The notes under the pieces are model-generated. The model saw nothing but the letters and a program-made list of their open reading frames with translations. It did not search any database and was not told where the DNA came from. The position numbers and the translations under genes are program-made. A stretch of 64,000 bases of DNA from Chaenocephalus aceratus (Eukaryota > Chordata > Actinopteri > Perciformes > Channichthyidae): positions 1 to 64,000 of the forward strand of contig JAMFTG010000151.1 of assembly GCA_023974075.1 (NCBI GenBank), read 5' to 3'. This document shows, piece by piece, positions 32,883 to 42,749 of this stretch. Position 1 is the stretch's first letter; each line of letters begins with the position of its first letter.

Positions 32883-33980
32883 CAGGGGTCGGCAACAGGC
32901 GGACCGCGGTCCGGATCCGGACCCAGACGCCGACCTATACGGACCCGGAGCTATAATCAATACATTAATAGGGGATTTTCCGGCGCCTCCCGCTTTTTTA
33001 ACGCTGATTTGGGTGACTTGTGTAATTCGTGGAGAACCGAAGAGTTTTCGTTTTGGGGGTGGGGGGGAGGGAGTCAGTCCGACAGACGGACAACTTCTCA
33101 CTTCAAAAAAGAAGAAGAAATCTAGACCGCAAAAATAATTAAACAAGCGAGTACCTGTTTTTCCTGGCCAAGGACAGGTTCATGAACACAACACGAGTGT
33201 AGTGTCTTCACGTGGTTATGTCTCGTCTGAAAGGAGTGCTGACAGAGAGCACCAGAACGTCGCTCCAGCCCATAAAATATTGCAATACCCATAAGGAGCC
33301 GTACACATGCCGCAGTGTTTGCGTGGCTGTGTCTTTAGTTGTAAGCACAGTGGCGATCTGTTGTTATTAGCATCTGGTTAGCTAGCTATGCTAACGAATT
33401 TAAAGAGCTTTTCTACAACCAGGTGGAAGAGAGCTCTCTCCTGAGAGGCTCAAATAACCTCAGCTCAGTGAGGTTAAGGCACACCTTGATATGATCAATA
33501 GAGTTATTAATGAGACTAAATGAAAAACAGGTATAAAATACTATATGACAGCAACAACAAAATTGTTAAAAATAACAAGAATAGAGTTTAAAAGGGGAGT
33601 GATTTGTAAAATATCCAAAAAGGAAAATATGCTACAGTTCTGTTTCATATGGGTGTTGAGAGATGTATCCATAGATCTCTTAATGTTGCTCTCAAAGTGC
33701 ACCAGATTGATGCTTTTAACTTCAATATTTAAACATTACACATATCCACAGTATTTAAGTAATGTTAATTGACAATAAATATTGTTGTTTTTGAATTGTA
33801 CTTTCTTTATTTGATTGGCAGTCAGTTGTTGATTACATGCAGACGTTGATAAAGCTACAGGTCACTTCAATATATATCACACTAATTCATGAAGCAACTT
33901 AGACATTTTGATGTTCCGGACCTTTGCATGGGGACATTTTCTCTAACTGGACCTCGTTGAATTTTAGTTGAAGACCCCTG
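32883..33980. mobile_element. Non-autonomous hAT, 1098 bp, TSD CTGTAAAA
   Basis: The left end CAGGGGTCGGCAAC and right end GTTGAAGACCCCTG are imperfect inverted repeats. A perfect 8-bp duplication CTGTAAAA lies at 32875-32882 and 33981-33988. A CGGACCGCGGTCCGGATCCG palindrome follows the left end. No transposase frame is recognisable inside. Confidence 0.9.
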
Positions 33981-33988
33981 CTGTAAAA

Positions 33989-34096
33989 GATGAACTCTTG
34001 GACATGTCCTCACTGGTTGACCCAAGGTTCCGCACAACCTACATTGACCCAGACAAGGTGGAACCAGTCAAAAAAAGAGCTGTTGCTGAGATTATA
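33989..34096 (+). pseudogene. hAT (ZBED-type) transposase, C-terminal remnant
   Basis: Reads DELLDMSSLVDPRFRTTYID and VKKRAVAEI, which continue the reading frame from 32882. The protein then ends abruptly where unrelated sequence (34097 onwards) begins. The C-terminal hATC dimerisation region is not found further right. Confidence 0.8.
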
Positions 34097-34823
34097 GTAG
34101 TATTGCCAATGCCCCTTTCGTCTCATTAGTATGCATGAAAAGTGACATGTGGACACGCCCCCACTTATGCAAATTATATAAGTCCCGCTTCCCATTATTC
34201 GAGATCCGTTGATGTGTGGGGGTACACTTATGTTAATGAGCTAAGTCCCGCCTCCCTGTGTTCGAGATACTTTGATGTGAGGGGTGAGGTGTTATAACAG
34301 TTAGGTGTGAAAAGCCCCCCTGTGTAGTGCCTTTGTTGTCTAATCCTTTGATATGTTGATTAAGGCAGTCTCTTTGAGGTTATGCTGTCTGGCCCCTGTC
34401 TCCTCACACCCCTTTGTAGTGTAATCCTTTGATGTGAGGGGTTGAGGTGTAAAAACAGGTAGGTGTGATATAAGCCTCTGATGTTAATCTAGGTGTTGAT
34501 TAAGGCAGTCTCTTTGAAGTTATGCGTGATACTGTCTGGCCCCTGTCCCCTCAGAGCCCTTTGTTGTCTAATCTAATTAGCCTTTGATGTTTGCCCTCTG
34601 ATGTGAGGGTTGAGGTGTTATAACAGGCAGGTGTGATTTCACACCGGTGTGTTATATGCCTCTGATGTTAATCTAGGTGTCTCTTTGAAGTTATGCGTGA
34701 GACTGTCTAGCCCCCGCCCCCTCACAGCCCAGGCCTCTACCCCTTTTCGCCACCCCTTCCTGTCACACGATATGGGGCCAGCAGATAGTGGGGGGTGGAA
34801 ATAGATGAAAATAGAAATCCATG
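34097..34823. repeat. Imperfect tandem repeats with TATATAAGTCCCGC, unassigned
   Basis: Two units of about 65 bp with AAGTCCCGCYTCCC and TTCGAGAT (34171-34270), then about three units of 150-200 bp with TTTGATGTGAGGGGTTGAGG, CTCTGATGTTAATCTAGGTG and CAGTCTCTTTGAAGTTATGC. A TATA-like TTATATAAG occurs at 34176-34184. No gene is seen. It leads directly into the 178-bp array. Confidence 0.6.
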
Positions 34824-35795
34824 CCTTGTTTCACTGAAATAGCGTCAAAATCACAAACTGCCATTAAGAGTCAGATTCTTAACGAAATCTACTGACACAA
34901 AGTACTTCATTATCTACTTTTCAGCTTTTATACACTAAAGTGTATTTTTCAGTAACTTTCTCAGAGAATTTAAGCATAAATCTGTCAAATGTTCAAAACA
35001 GCCTTGTTTCACTGAAATAGCCTCAAAATGACAAAACTGCCATTAAGAGTCAGATGCTTGACGAAATCTAATAAAACAGAGTACTTCATTATCTACTTTT
35101 CAGCTTGTATACACAAAAGTGTATCTTTCAGTAACTTTCTCAGAGAATTTAAGCATAAATCTGTCAAATGTTTCAAAACAGCCTTGTTTCACTGAAATAG
35201 CGTCAAAATCACAAACTGCCATTAAGAGTCAGATTCTTAACGAAATCTACTGACACAAAGTACTTCATTATCTACTTTTCAGCTTGTATACACTAAAGTG
35301 TATTTTTCAGTAACTTTCTCAGAGAATTTAAGCATAAATCTGTCAAATGTTCAAAACAGCCTTGTTTCACTGAAATAGCCTCAAAATGACAACACTGCCA
35401 TTAAGAGTCAGATGCTTGACGAAATCTAATAAAACAGAGTACTTTCATGGTAGTGGTCAGCTTTTAAAAAGAAAAGTGTATCTTTCACTAACTTTTTGAG
35501 AGAATTAAGCATAAATCTGTCAAATGTTCAAAACAGCCTTGTTTCACTGAAATAGCCTCAAAATCAGAAACTACCATTAAGAGTCAGATTCTTAACGAAA
35601 TCTAATGACACAAAGTACTTGATTATCTACTTTTCAGCTTTCATACACAAAAGTGTATCTTTCAGTAACTTTCTCAGAGAATTTAAGCAGAAATCTGTCA
35701 AATGTTTCAAAACAGCCTTGTTTCACTGAAATAGCCTCATAATCACAAACTGCCATTAAGAGTCAGATGCTTTACAAAATCTAATGACACCAAGT
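34824..35795. repeat. 178-bp tandem array, five and a half copies, dimer structure
   Basis: Units start CCTTGTTTCACTGAAATAGC at 34824, 35002, 35182, 35360, 35537 and 35716. Copies 1 and 3 share one set of variants (GCGTCAAAATCAC, ATTCTTAACG, CTACTGACAC). Copies 2 and 4 share another (GCCTCAAAATGAC, ATGCTTGACG, CTAATAAAAC). The array therefore grew as a dimer of about 358 bp. It ends at the start of the frame at 35801. Confidence 0.9.
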
Positions 35796-35800
35796 ATTAT

Positions 35801-36145
35801 ATGGTACCTGTCCTTACAGCTAAACAAATCCTATGCCAGGTATTCAACAGACCACACGAAGCACAAGAAGCCCCAGAAAGGATTACATTCAGAGCTAATA
35901 ATGGTGAAACCGAAGAAGAAGCAAAGCAGATTATAATCGTTGCGGGTGAAAGGATAGAGAATTTGCATATGATGTTAATTCATTTATCTGATATAAAAAA
36001 TGCATTCGCATACTTCCAAGAGACCCCTAAACATCTACTTGGGCAGTGTGAATTGAACGATAAACCGATCACTGTAAATGAAACGCTGGGAGAAGCAGCA
36101 GTGCAAATCGTTAAGTATATTACCTTGTATGCACTACGACATTAA
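35801..36145 (+). CDS. Unrecognised 114-residue protein next to the 178-bp array
   Basis: I do not recognise this protein. The frame opens with an ATG at 35801, but a strong acceptor-like CTGTCCTTACAG ends at 35819, so the true coding start could be an exon start at 35820. The product is acidic and mostly helical (AERI-type and ETEEEAKQIIIVAGERIENL stretches, then CELNDKPITVNETLGEAAVQ and a C-terminal ALRH). No signal peptide or membrane segment is evident. ATTAAA at 36198-36203 could serve as polyadenylation signal, just before a solo LTR. It faces two minus-strand genes (37327-38222), as in a compact viral or element gene set. Function unknown. Confidence 0.5.
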   Translation: MVPVLTAKQILCQVFNRPHEAQEAPERITFRANNGETEEEAKQIIIVAGERIENLHMMLIHLSDIKNAFAYFQETPKHLLGQCELNDKPITVNETLGEAAVQIVKYITLYALRH

Positions 36146-36208
36146 CTTGATAAAATGTAATATGTTTTTTTTTAAATGTGTTGAATGTTGTGTTTTCAAT
36201 TAAACAAC

Positions 36209-36959
36209 TGTTACGCTCCCTATTGGGCTAGGGGAACCAAAAGGGAAGTGACACGACCAGATTGGAATTGGTAATAATCATAAATGGGTTTATTATAAAG
36301 CAAGGTGAACAAAAATGGCAGGCAAGCAGCCTGAACAAACAAAAAGACCAAAAGGGCACCGGTTGACAATAACCGAACAAAAGGAGAACTCAAAAGGAGT
36401 CTAACGGATCATACAGAGTAATAATTAAATAAAAGGGAAACAAAACCTCACGTTAACGTGGTACATGTAATTGAAAGGGCTGTGCAAAAACCACAGCTGC
36501 TGGTGATCGACAGGTGCTAATCACCTGGGTCCAACCAATACTCATACAAGTGCTGATCTACAGGCGCTAAGCTAACCTGGGTCTAAGCCATACACACACA
36601 CACCCTATATTAAACACAAAACACTACGACACACTGCTAATCAGTGTACTAAATACAGAAACTCTACTCAACACACTGCTAGGCAGTCTAACGAGACACA
36701 GAAAATGGCAATAACAGAATGAGAGGCTTGAGGCGTCTATCACACAATACAGAGCCTCTCGAATGATGTCCTTGCCCGGCCTTTGTATTCCTCCCCCGGG
36801 TTGACGTGGCAGAAGCGGGCGGGGATTAGATGACGTCAGTCCAATCACCGCGGATGTTGCGAGGGCGGAACCGCCAATAACAGCTGATGAACTGCACAGC
36901 TCATTCACATATACACACAAAACAGAGTTAACGGCACAAGGTAAATAGCGGCTGTAACA
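36209..36959 (-). mobile_element. Solo LTR, 751 bp, TSD ACAAC
   Basis: Bounded by TGTTACGCTC and GCTGTAACA, with a 5-bp duplication ACAAC at 36204-36208 and 36960-36964. On the minus strand a TGACGTCA site, GC-rich promoter-like sequence and AATACAAAGG lie upstream of a polyadenylation-type AATAAA (about 36289-36294), so its transcription sense is minus. It lies between convergent genes. Confidence 0.88.
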
Positions 36960-36964
36960 ACAAC

Positions 36965-37326
36965 CATAACAAAATGAAAATGTTTTTTCTGTGTTTTTGT
37001 GTTTCTGTGGGTGTATAATACGCACGTTTCAAATACACATTTATCCTACATCTTCCCTGTTATCCTCCACTTGTTATAATGAAGACAACAGTGCATGTGA
37101 AGGACTGTAATACACATGTATCAGACACGCTCCCCTTGCTATAATGAAGACAACAGTTTTTAAATGTAAAAAACACTTTTTTAATTTTTTTTAAATGTCC
37201 TATTTACATTTATTTTTTTCACACACAAAATCAATAGTTATACTGATTGTAACATCCCCAAGACCGTATTAAGCTTAGAAATCCCCAGATTACTGGAAAA
37301 ATCATGATGGAGTTTGTTCACTTCAG
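36965..37326. other. AT-rich spacer between convergent genes
   Basis: Contains TATAATGAAGACAACAGT twice, 67 bases apart (about 37075 and 37142), and on the minus strand AATAAA at about 37208-37213 for the genes to the right. No coding sequence seen. Confidence 0.5.
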
Positions 37327-37659
37327 TCAAAAAATATTCATGTGTATGCTGTTTTCGACAAAAAGATGCATTACATCTTCAAACAGAGCATACAATGAGA
37401 GCACATGATACACTTTTGATGTTTGTTTCATTTCTGCGGTAATGTTACAGAATGTTTCGGAAAATGAAGATTCCAGGACCACTTTAAATGTTTCGTTTAC
37501 AATAGTTTCCCAATGACCCGGAATAGTACTGCCAGAACGAACGATATCCAACATTTCTTCTAGTTTACAAACTTCAGCCATTCTGTTTACACGGGGGTCA
37601 CTACTCATTCTGTTTTCAATCGTCCCCATCACCACAATGTTTGCATAGTAGTTTCCCAT
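37327..37659 (-). CDS. Unrecognised 110-residue protein, minus-strand gene of the cassette
   Basis: An open frame from ATG at 37659 to the stop at 37327. It begins MGNYYANIVVMGTIENRMSS, has a central SGSTIPGHWETIVNETFKVV, and ends with a hydrophobic/amphipathic helix region (LSLYALFEDVMHLFVEN). It is mostly helical by eye. I do not recognise it; a small viral-type regulator is one option and a decayed exon another. It lies 58 bases downstream of the next minus-strand gene, so the two may share a transcript. The absence of stops in a decayed neighbourhood argues that it is young or was recently functional. Confidence 0.5.
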   Translation of the reverse strand: MGNYYANIVVMGTIENRMSSDPRVNRMAEVCKLEEMLDIVRSGSTIPGHWETIVNETFKVVLESSFSETFCNITAEMKQTSKVYHVLSLYALFEDVMHLFVENSIHMNIF

Positions 37660-37717
37660 TTATATTTTACTTTAAAGAAAAGTCAAAGTATCGATAAAAA
37701 AAACCCCCAGCTGGTTA

Positions 37718-38222
37718 TTAGTCTTCTTCTTCTCCACACAACTCGGTAAGGATATGTTCAAGTCTCTCCTTGAGGCGTCTGCAGTTTTTGAGCTTGTGCA
37801 GAAAAGCCTCCGAAGCGTGTCGGATCCTCCGTTCATCCTCGCAAATGCCTTTATCAATACGACTCTGGTCAATCACAGTAATGAAGTTGGCGAGCCAAAG
37901 TATTTTCATTAACGCATTGTAATTGTTTCTGAAGAAGAAATCGGGCATGTCATTCAGACAATCGTGTTGCCTCTGGCCGGGGGTGACTGACTCGGCATCC
38001 GTTGCAGATTTCTTCTCTGTACCAATACAGCCCCCTCTCCAGAATATGAACCAACTCCAATTTCACTGTGTCCATAAACAGAGACGTCTTGGCCCCAGGA
38101 GTAACGTCAGCAGCAGTAGTACTGCAAGATTCGGGTGTCCAAAATGGTGGTGATGATGGTAGTCCAGGAGTCTGTTCCTGGCTGCAACTCGCGGGGGGAG
38201 TCTTGGTTTTTCTCAGATCCAT
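37718..38222 (-). pseudogene. Cysteine-motif protein of the cassette, one frameshift
   Basis: From ATG at 38222 the frame runs 90 codons: a proline/serine/threonine-rich N-terminus, then VKLELVHILERGLYWYREEI and C-x2-C (CNGC) with a nearby HP. It stops at 37950. The other frame carries the natural continuation from about 37985 to 37718: a further histidine and cysteine, an aromatic DFFF, and a charged helical C-terminus ending CGEEED. The change lies in a run of five G (37979-37983), so it is a single homopolymer slip. Together about 167 residues with a C-x2-C...H...C knuckle. By memory this pattern occurs in small proteins of aquatic viruses or virus-like elements, but I cannot name the family. 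Confidence 0.55.
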
Positions 38223-38392
38223 GGCTAGTTTACAACGGTCGTCTTAGTGGGGTCCTTCGTTTTAGATGATTTGCTGAGTGGAGGGTGGGACTTATTGCGT
38301 TGAATGGGGGGAGTCATCTGTAGAATTGAGAGTTTTTAAAAAAGTTCTTTAAGCTTTGTAGCTTTTTCATCTATCATTTCCAACCAAGCAGC
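38223..38392. other. Upstream region of the minus-strand cassette genes
   Basis: A possible promoter region for the gene starting at 38222. No clear TATA box is seen. It is followed on the right by the fold-back element at 38393. Confidence 0.3.
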
Positions 38393-38612
38393 AAGAGTTC
38401 AAATGTAAGAATAAGTAATAGTTTGTCATGATTTGATGGAAAAAGTCAAAAGTATAGTTTGTCAGAAAAAAAATAATATATATACATATATATGGAAAAG
38501 TCATTGTGTACAATAGTATGTTGAAAATCAAAAAAAGAAAACTCAATTCCTTACAAAGTATTTTTTCCGTAAAATCATGACAAACTATTACTTATTCTTA
38601 CATTTGAGCTCT
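38393..38612. mobile_element. Fold-back MITE with about 40-bp inverted repeats
   Basis: The left arm GAGTTCAAATGTAAGAATAA... (38393-38432) and the right arm (38572-38612) are inverse complements with one mismatch. They flank about 140 AT-rich bases with a TATATATACATATATATGG core. No coding potential. The family is not recognised, and a target duplication is not obvious. Confidence 0.8.
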
Positions 38613-38631
38613 CAAACAAACAAACAAACAA

Positions 38632-38820
38632 ACAGCAGCTATTTCAACAGAGCTTAAAAAAACGTTCAAAATAAAACAGGAAACAGGAACAGGAAACTCA
38701 TCAATGATCCTTGTTGTGGTTTGGAACATAATATGGTGTTTAATCTAACCACCTTTCTATCTATCAATCTCTCTTTATCTATCTATCTATCCATCCCTCT
38801 ATCTATCTATCTATCCCTCT

Positions 38821-38852
<32 letters not shown>

Positions 38853-39578
38853 ACAGTAGTTACGGCTGTAAATACGGTTCTATGAGTACCGGATGACCGC
38901 CAGAGGTGGAACTTTAGCACTGGATATATCCATCTCACACATGCGCAGTTCAAGTACCTAATAACAACACGGTCACCTCTGATCCACGTGACGACGGCTA
39001 CATAGGCAAAATGCGTATATGAAGTGTCATGAACGCAATAAATCTACCCTCGTGGGGGCGTGCTCATGTGATTGGCATAGAATTTAGGAGACATCTGATT
39101 GGGTATAGATAGAAACAATTACAAGTACGAATCGGGTGAGCGTCAGGGAAGTCTCAAAAAACCCACACACGAATGCACAGCGATCCGTGCACAGAAAGCT
39201 GTTTGTGTTTGCAGGTTCAGGGGATTTAAACAGAAAACAAATATGTGAGGATCAAAAATACATATGTAAAAATGTTTCTGTATTTGGATTTTATTTACAT
39301 GAATATGAAACGGAACACATTTGTGTGTGCATTGAAAAACACAACTGTGGATCCGGAAATACAAGTGTGAATCCTTCTGTGTGCATGTGTGTATTATGAG
39401 ACTGTTATGAGCCCATAAAACTATGGCCAGCACTTACATGGCATATAACCGTAGTTACAGTAGTAACTATGGCCAGTACTTACACGGCTTAGAACCGTAG
39501 TTACAGTAGTAACTATGGCCAGTACTTACACGGCTTAGAACCGTAGTTCCAGTAGTAACTATGGCCAGTACTTACACG
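38632..39578. repeat. Intron-1 block of copy C with 46-bp tandem array
   Basis: 38632-39420 matches 1325-2165, including a TCTA microsatellite (38755-38852). It continues with three and a half units of 46 bp (39421, 39467, 39513, 39559), each with CTATGGCCAG, ACTTACACGGCTTAGAACCG and TAGTTACAGTAGTAA. The array is broken by a hAT at 39579 and resumes at 42311. Confidence 0.8.
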
Positions 39579-39995
39579 CAGGGCCGTTGCTAGCTTTTTG
39601 GGGGCCCTATGCAAGATGCTGTTTGGGGGCCCTAGTTTTGACAGTTTTTTAACTACAATGGGGGGGATTCCGAAGCCTTTAAGATGATCTGTGGAGATGC
39701 ATCAATCTGTTACACTTTAATAGGAAAACAGGCTAATTTCACGAAAACCAAGCAATTGAAAATTACAAAAAATTATATTAAAAAGGTAAACAATAAGGCT
39801 CCTCTATGTCAATAAATGCATCTTCCTGAGACGTCACTCATTGGCTGTCAGCCAATGAGTGATCGTTGGGCTGTCAGCCCATGATTTGGACTTTATTACC
39901 CCAAAAACCCAAGCTACAGCTTTGCTATCATTGCAGTTTAGTCGTGTGTATATCCTACATTGGATTTGTAAGCATATAATGCTTCACCAAACACA

Positions 39996-41085
39996 CAGTG
40001 GCGACTGGTCATTAGGGGCACAGCCCCACCTAGTGTCAGCAGAAAGTATTACAAATATTGATTACAAAAAAATGCAAAAAAGAAATAACAAAATATATAA
40101 AATATATTTTAAGATCATTGTTGATCATCTGATTTGTCTGTATATTGCTCTTTTAGTCTGTGTTATTCTAATTAGTGTCTACAGTGTGTGCCTATTGAGC
40201 TGTTTAGAGGCATGTGGGACAAAACCCGATCATGTCCCTCCCTCTCACTGTCTAAGTGAACGGTGACTATAAAAACTACACTGCGCATGCTCAGAGTATT
40301 GTCTTATTTAATGTGTTTGGCAAAAAAATAATGACCATAGGGGCATAGAGCTGCCATCCCCACCATACGTCATCTCACATAATTCAGAGCTGATTGGCTG
40401 TAAGTACATGTGCCGCGAAAAGTGTGGTGTGTGAAGAGGAGGAGAGAGACGCGTCCTAAAACCTGGAAGTAAGCTGCGCATGGCTTCCCTCCACAAAAAA
40501 GCAATGAGATTTCTCCATGGGATTTTAGAAAATAGCTCAAAATAAGATCTGTGGGAAACGTACCTGTTAGATAAATGCACGTTTTGTTCAGCTGGATAAT
40601 AGCCACTTGTCTGTACTTGTCTGCCACTTGTAATGTTCTAATCATAAATCTATCGATTAGATTTATGATAGACTTTTGAAACTAAAAGAAGATAAGGAGG
40701 ACTTTTACAAAAAAGTAATAGAGATTTTTGTCCAGAAGGATAGGCAAATGGACTTCATCTTCAAGTCAAGGTAAGACCGTAATTTTATTGAAAATGGGAT
40801 CTTACTAAGAGAGAACAATTCAATATTTAAATGATAAAATTACATTTTTTGGGTATCCTTTTGTTGAACTGTCTGTTTAAAATTAATCGAAGCATCAGAC
40901 AAAAAAAGCTTTTGAAAATAATATTATATTTTGATATAGGTCAAAATATAATATTTGTAAACCTGAAGAGTCGGTGCCAGTGCCTCACTAGCCATGAACC
41001 TCACTGCACGTCACTGCAGAAGCTTATATATAGACATCTACGTTTTTTGTGCCCCACCACCTTTGTACATATAAATACGCCACTG
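39996..41085. mobile_element. Nested hAT element, 1090 bp
   Basis: Starts CAGTGGCGACTGG and ends ATACGCCACTG. The flanks CAAACACA and CGAACACA match at seven of eight bases, as for an old hAT target duplication. No transposase frame is recognised. Confidence 0.8.
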
Positions 41086-41199
41086 CGAACACAAGAGGGG
41101 GCTTGGCTGTCTACAAATAAAGACGGCTCATTTGAATTCTCCCCAAATATATTGGGGCTGAACCTGAACTTTGAATTCTCTGCTCCCATCATAATGTTG

Positions 41200-41592
41200 G
41201 CAATCTTGTTAAAATTATGAATGCAGAATTAAAAATACTATGTAACTGGTTTGCAGTTAATAAATGATCCCTTAATGTGGCCAAAACAAATTACATGTTA
41301 TTCAATACAAAGTCTGAGATTAGAAATTACTGCATTATACGGATTTGCAATACAGAGATAGAAAAAGTGGGTGCATGTACATTTTTAGGACTGCTTGTTG
41401 ACGAAAAACTCAATTGGAAGCACCATATAAATTATGTACAGACTAAACTGTCAAAAACAATAGGCATTTTGTATCATACTAAGAACATTCTTGAAGAAAA
41501 TATACTCTTTATAACAGTCTATTTCTCCCTTACCTTTACTAATGCTCTGAAATATGGGGAAACACGTACTCAACAAATCTACAAAAAATAAT
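41200..41592 (+). pseudogene. LINE reverse transcriptase fragment (thumb region)
   Basis: The frame reads NAELKILCNWFAVNK, a stop, then VAKTNYMLFNTKSE and CTFLGLLVDEKLNWKHHINY, which is the conserved segment after the catalytic YADD box in jockey/L2-type LINE reverse transcriptases. It ends in a degenerate TNALKYGE region. The catalytic part is absent. It is followed by an ATT microsatellite that may be the old LINE tail. The clade cannot be fixed from this piece. Confidence 0.75.
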
Positions 41593-41856
41593 AACATCCC
41601 AAAAAAAAGTATTACGAATAGTCTGTGGTGTTGGTAAATATGAACACACAACTCCTCCCATATTTAAAAAAACTCGATCTATTAAAATGTGTTGAGATAG
41701 TACAGCTTAAAACAGTACTGATTATGCACAACATTTTCCATAAGAAAATGCCTAATAACATTCAAAAGCAGTTCCAAACCACAGCGTGAACATATGAATG
41801 TAAAAAAAGTCACTTGAAAATAAGTGTTCACAATGTTTATATGCAATTATGCATGT

Positions 41857-41857
<1 letters not shown>

Positions 41858-41922
<65 letters not shown>
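41858..41922. repeat. ATT microsatellite
   Basis: About 21 perfect (ATT) units. Confidence 0.95.
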
Positions 41923-41924
<2 letters not shown>

Positions 41925-42310
41925 TTTGCCAAGTACATCATTTCCAAAAAAAGATAGTTGAAACTGCTATTGACATGTGCAGAAAATGACCCTATATCTA
42001 TATTTCGTATATATATATATATATATACATGCATTTATTGTTTTCCTGCCCTAACTTTTATTTAATTGTTTCTCCTGTTTTCTTTATTTCTTTGAACTCC
42101 TTCATTTCTATACGTTTTTGACGCAATAATGCCGCTGTATTAGGATGATGCTTCTACTAATTGTGTTCATCTGTGTGTGTATGAATTAAACTTTTTTTGT
42201 TTTTTGGATGAATAAAAAAAATATATATATATACTTTCAGCTTGGGGGCCCCCTAGTGGCCGCGGGGGCCCTATCCCTGCATAGTCCGCCTATAGGAAGA
42301 AACGGCCCTG

Positions 42311-42749
42311 CTTACACGGCTTAGAACCGTAGCTACACAAGTAACCGTGGCCGGTGCTTAAAAGTGTCAGCCAAATGGCTGCACACTAGATAATATAGTA
42401 TTGGGAGGATGAAATGCTCTTTAATGGCCACACATGCAGTGAAGATTGTTCTCCGCATCTACCCATCCTAGTGCTAGGAGTCTAGTACTAGGATAAGTAA
42501 ATACAACAATATAGCGCTACTGCAATCAAAACCATACGTTACCGGGAGCGAGAGCACTGCCCTCACCGGCTGAGTTAAATAATGAAGCTGAACAGTATGC
42601 AAGGTGTTAGCCAAGCGGCTGCTGCTAACAATCAAGCGAGACCAAGTCAAAACACAAATGTTAAGACCAGATAATTAGCTTCAAAAACAGCCACTGAACT
42701 GATTAACGTCAAGTAGCTTATAATGATGCCATGAGAATATTTCTGAAGA
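42311..42749. other. End of 46-bp array, unassigned sequence and LINE start
   Basis: 42311-42360 continues the array after the hAT. 42361-42690 has no gene that I can see. From 42691 (CAGCCACTGAACTGATTAAC) it matches the LINE tail also present at 19179. Confidence 0.5.

Larger units (their letters stand above)
29268..34096 (+). mobile_element. ZBED-type hAT transposon, interrupted twice and truncated
   Basis: Starts TAGGGCTGGGCGATAAATCG after ATACCATA, a typical hAT end. Coding pieces run in order: BED zinc finger (29469-29680), middle (29680-30096), exon end (31687-31882), a GT-AG intron (31883-32388), exon (32389-32882) and C-terminal piece (33989-34096). It is split by a solo LTR (30101-31686) and by a smaller hAT (32883-33980). 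The right end and the C-terminal dimerisation domain are missing. Confidence 0.8.
39579..42310. mobile_element. hAT element, 2732 bp, TSD CTTACACG
   Basis: The left end CAGGGCCGTTGCTAGC and right end GAAACGGCCCTG are inverted repeats. The 8-bp duplication CTTACACG (39571-39578 and 42311-42318) is perfect. Both flanks belong to the 46-bp array. Inside are a second hAT (39996-41085) and a LINE fragment (41200-41922). No own transposase is seen. Confidence 0.9.

Noticed and set aside
32790..33146. 118-codon minus-strand frame
   Set aside because: Spans the border between the ZBED hAT exon and the small hAT, so it is a by-product of the insertion.
34824..35795. Regular direct repeats that could suggest a CRISPR array
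   Set aside because: Units of about 178 bp are contiguous with no spacers; this is a satellite-type array in a eukaryotic genome.
36624..37025. 133-codon minus-strand frame
   Set aside because: Lies almost entirely in the solo LTR 36209-36959; LTR leader sequence without recognisable domain.
39859..40266. 135-codon frame inside the nested hAT elements
   Set aside because: It crosses the left end of the inner hAT at 39996, so it cannot be an original gene; no domain is recognisable.
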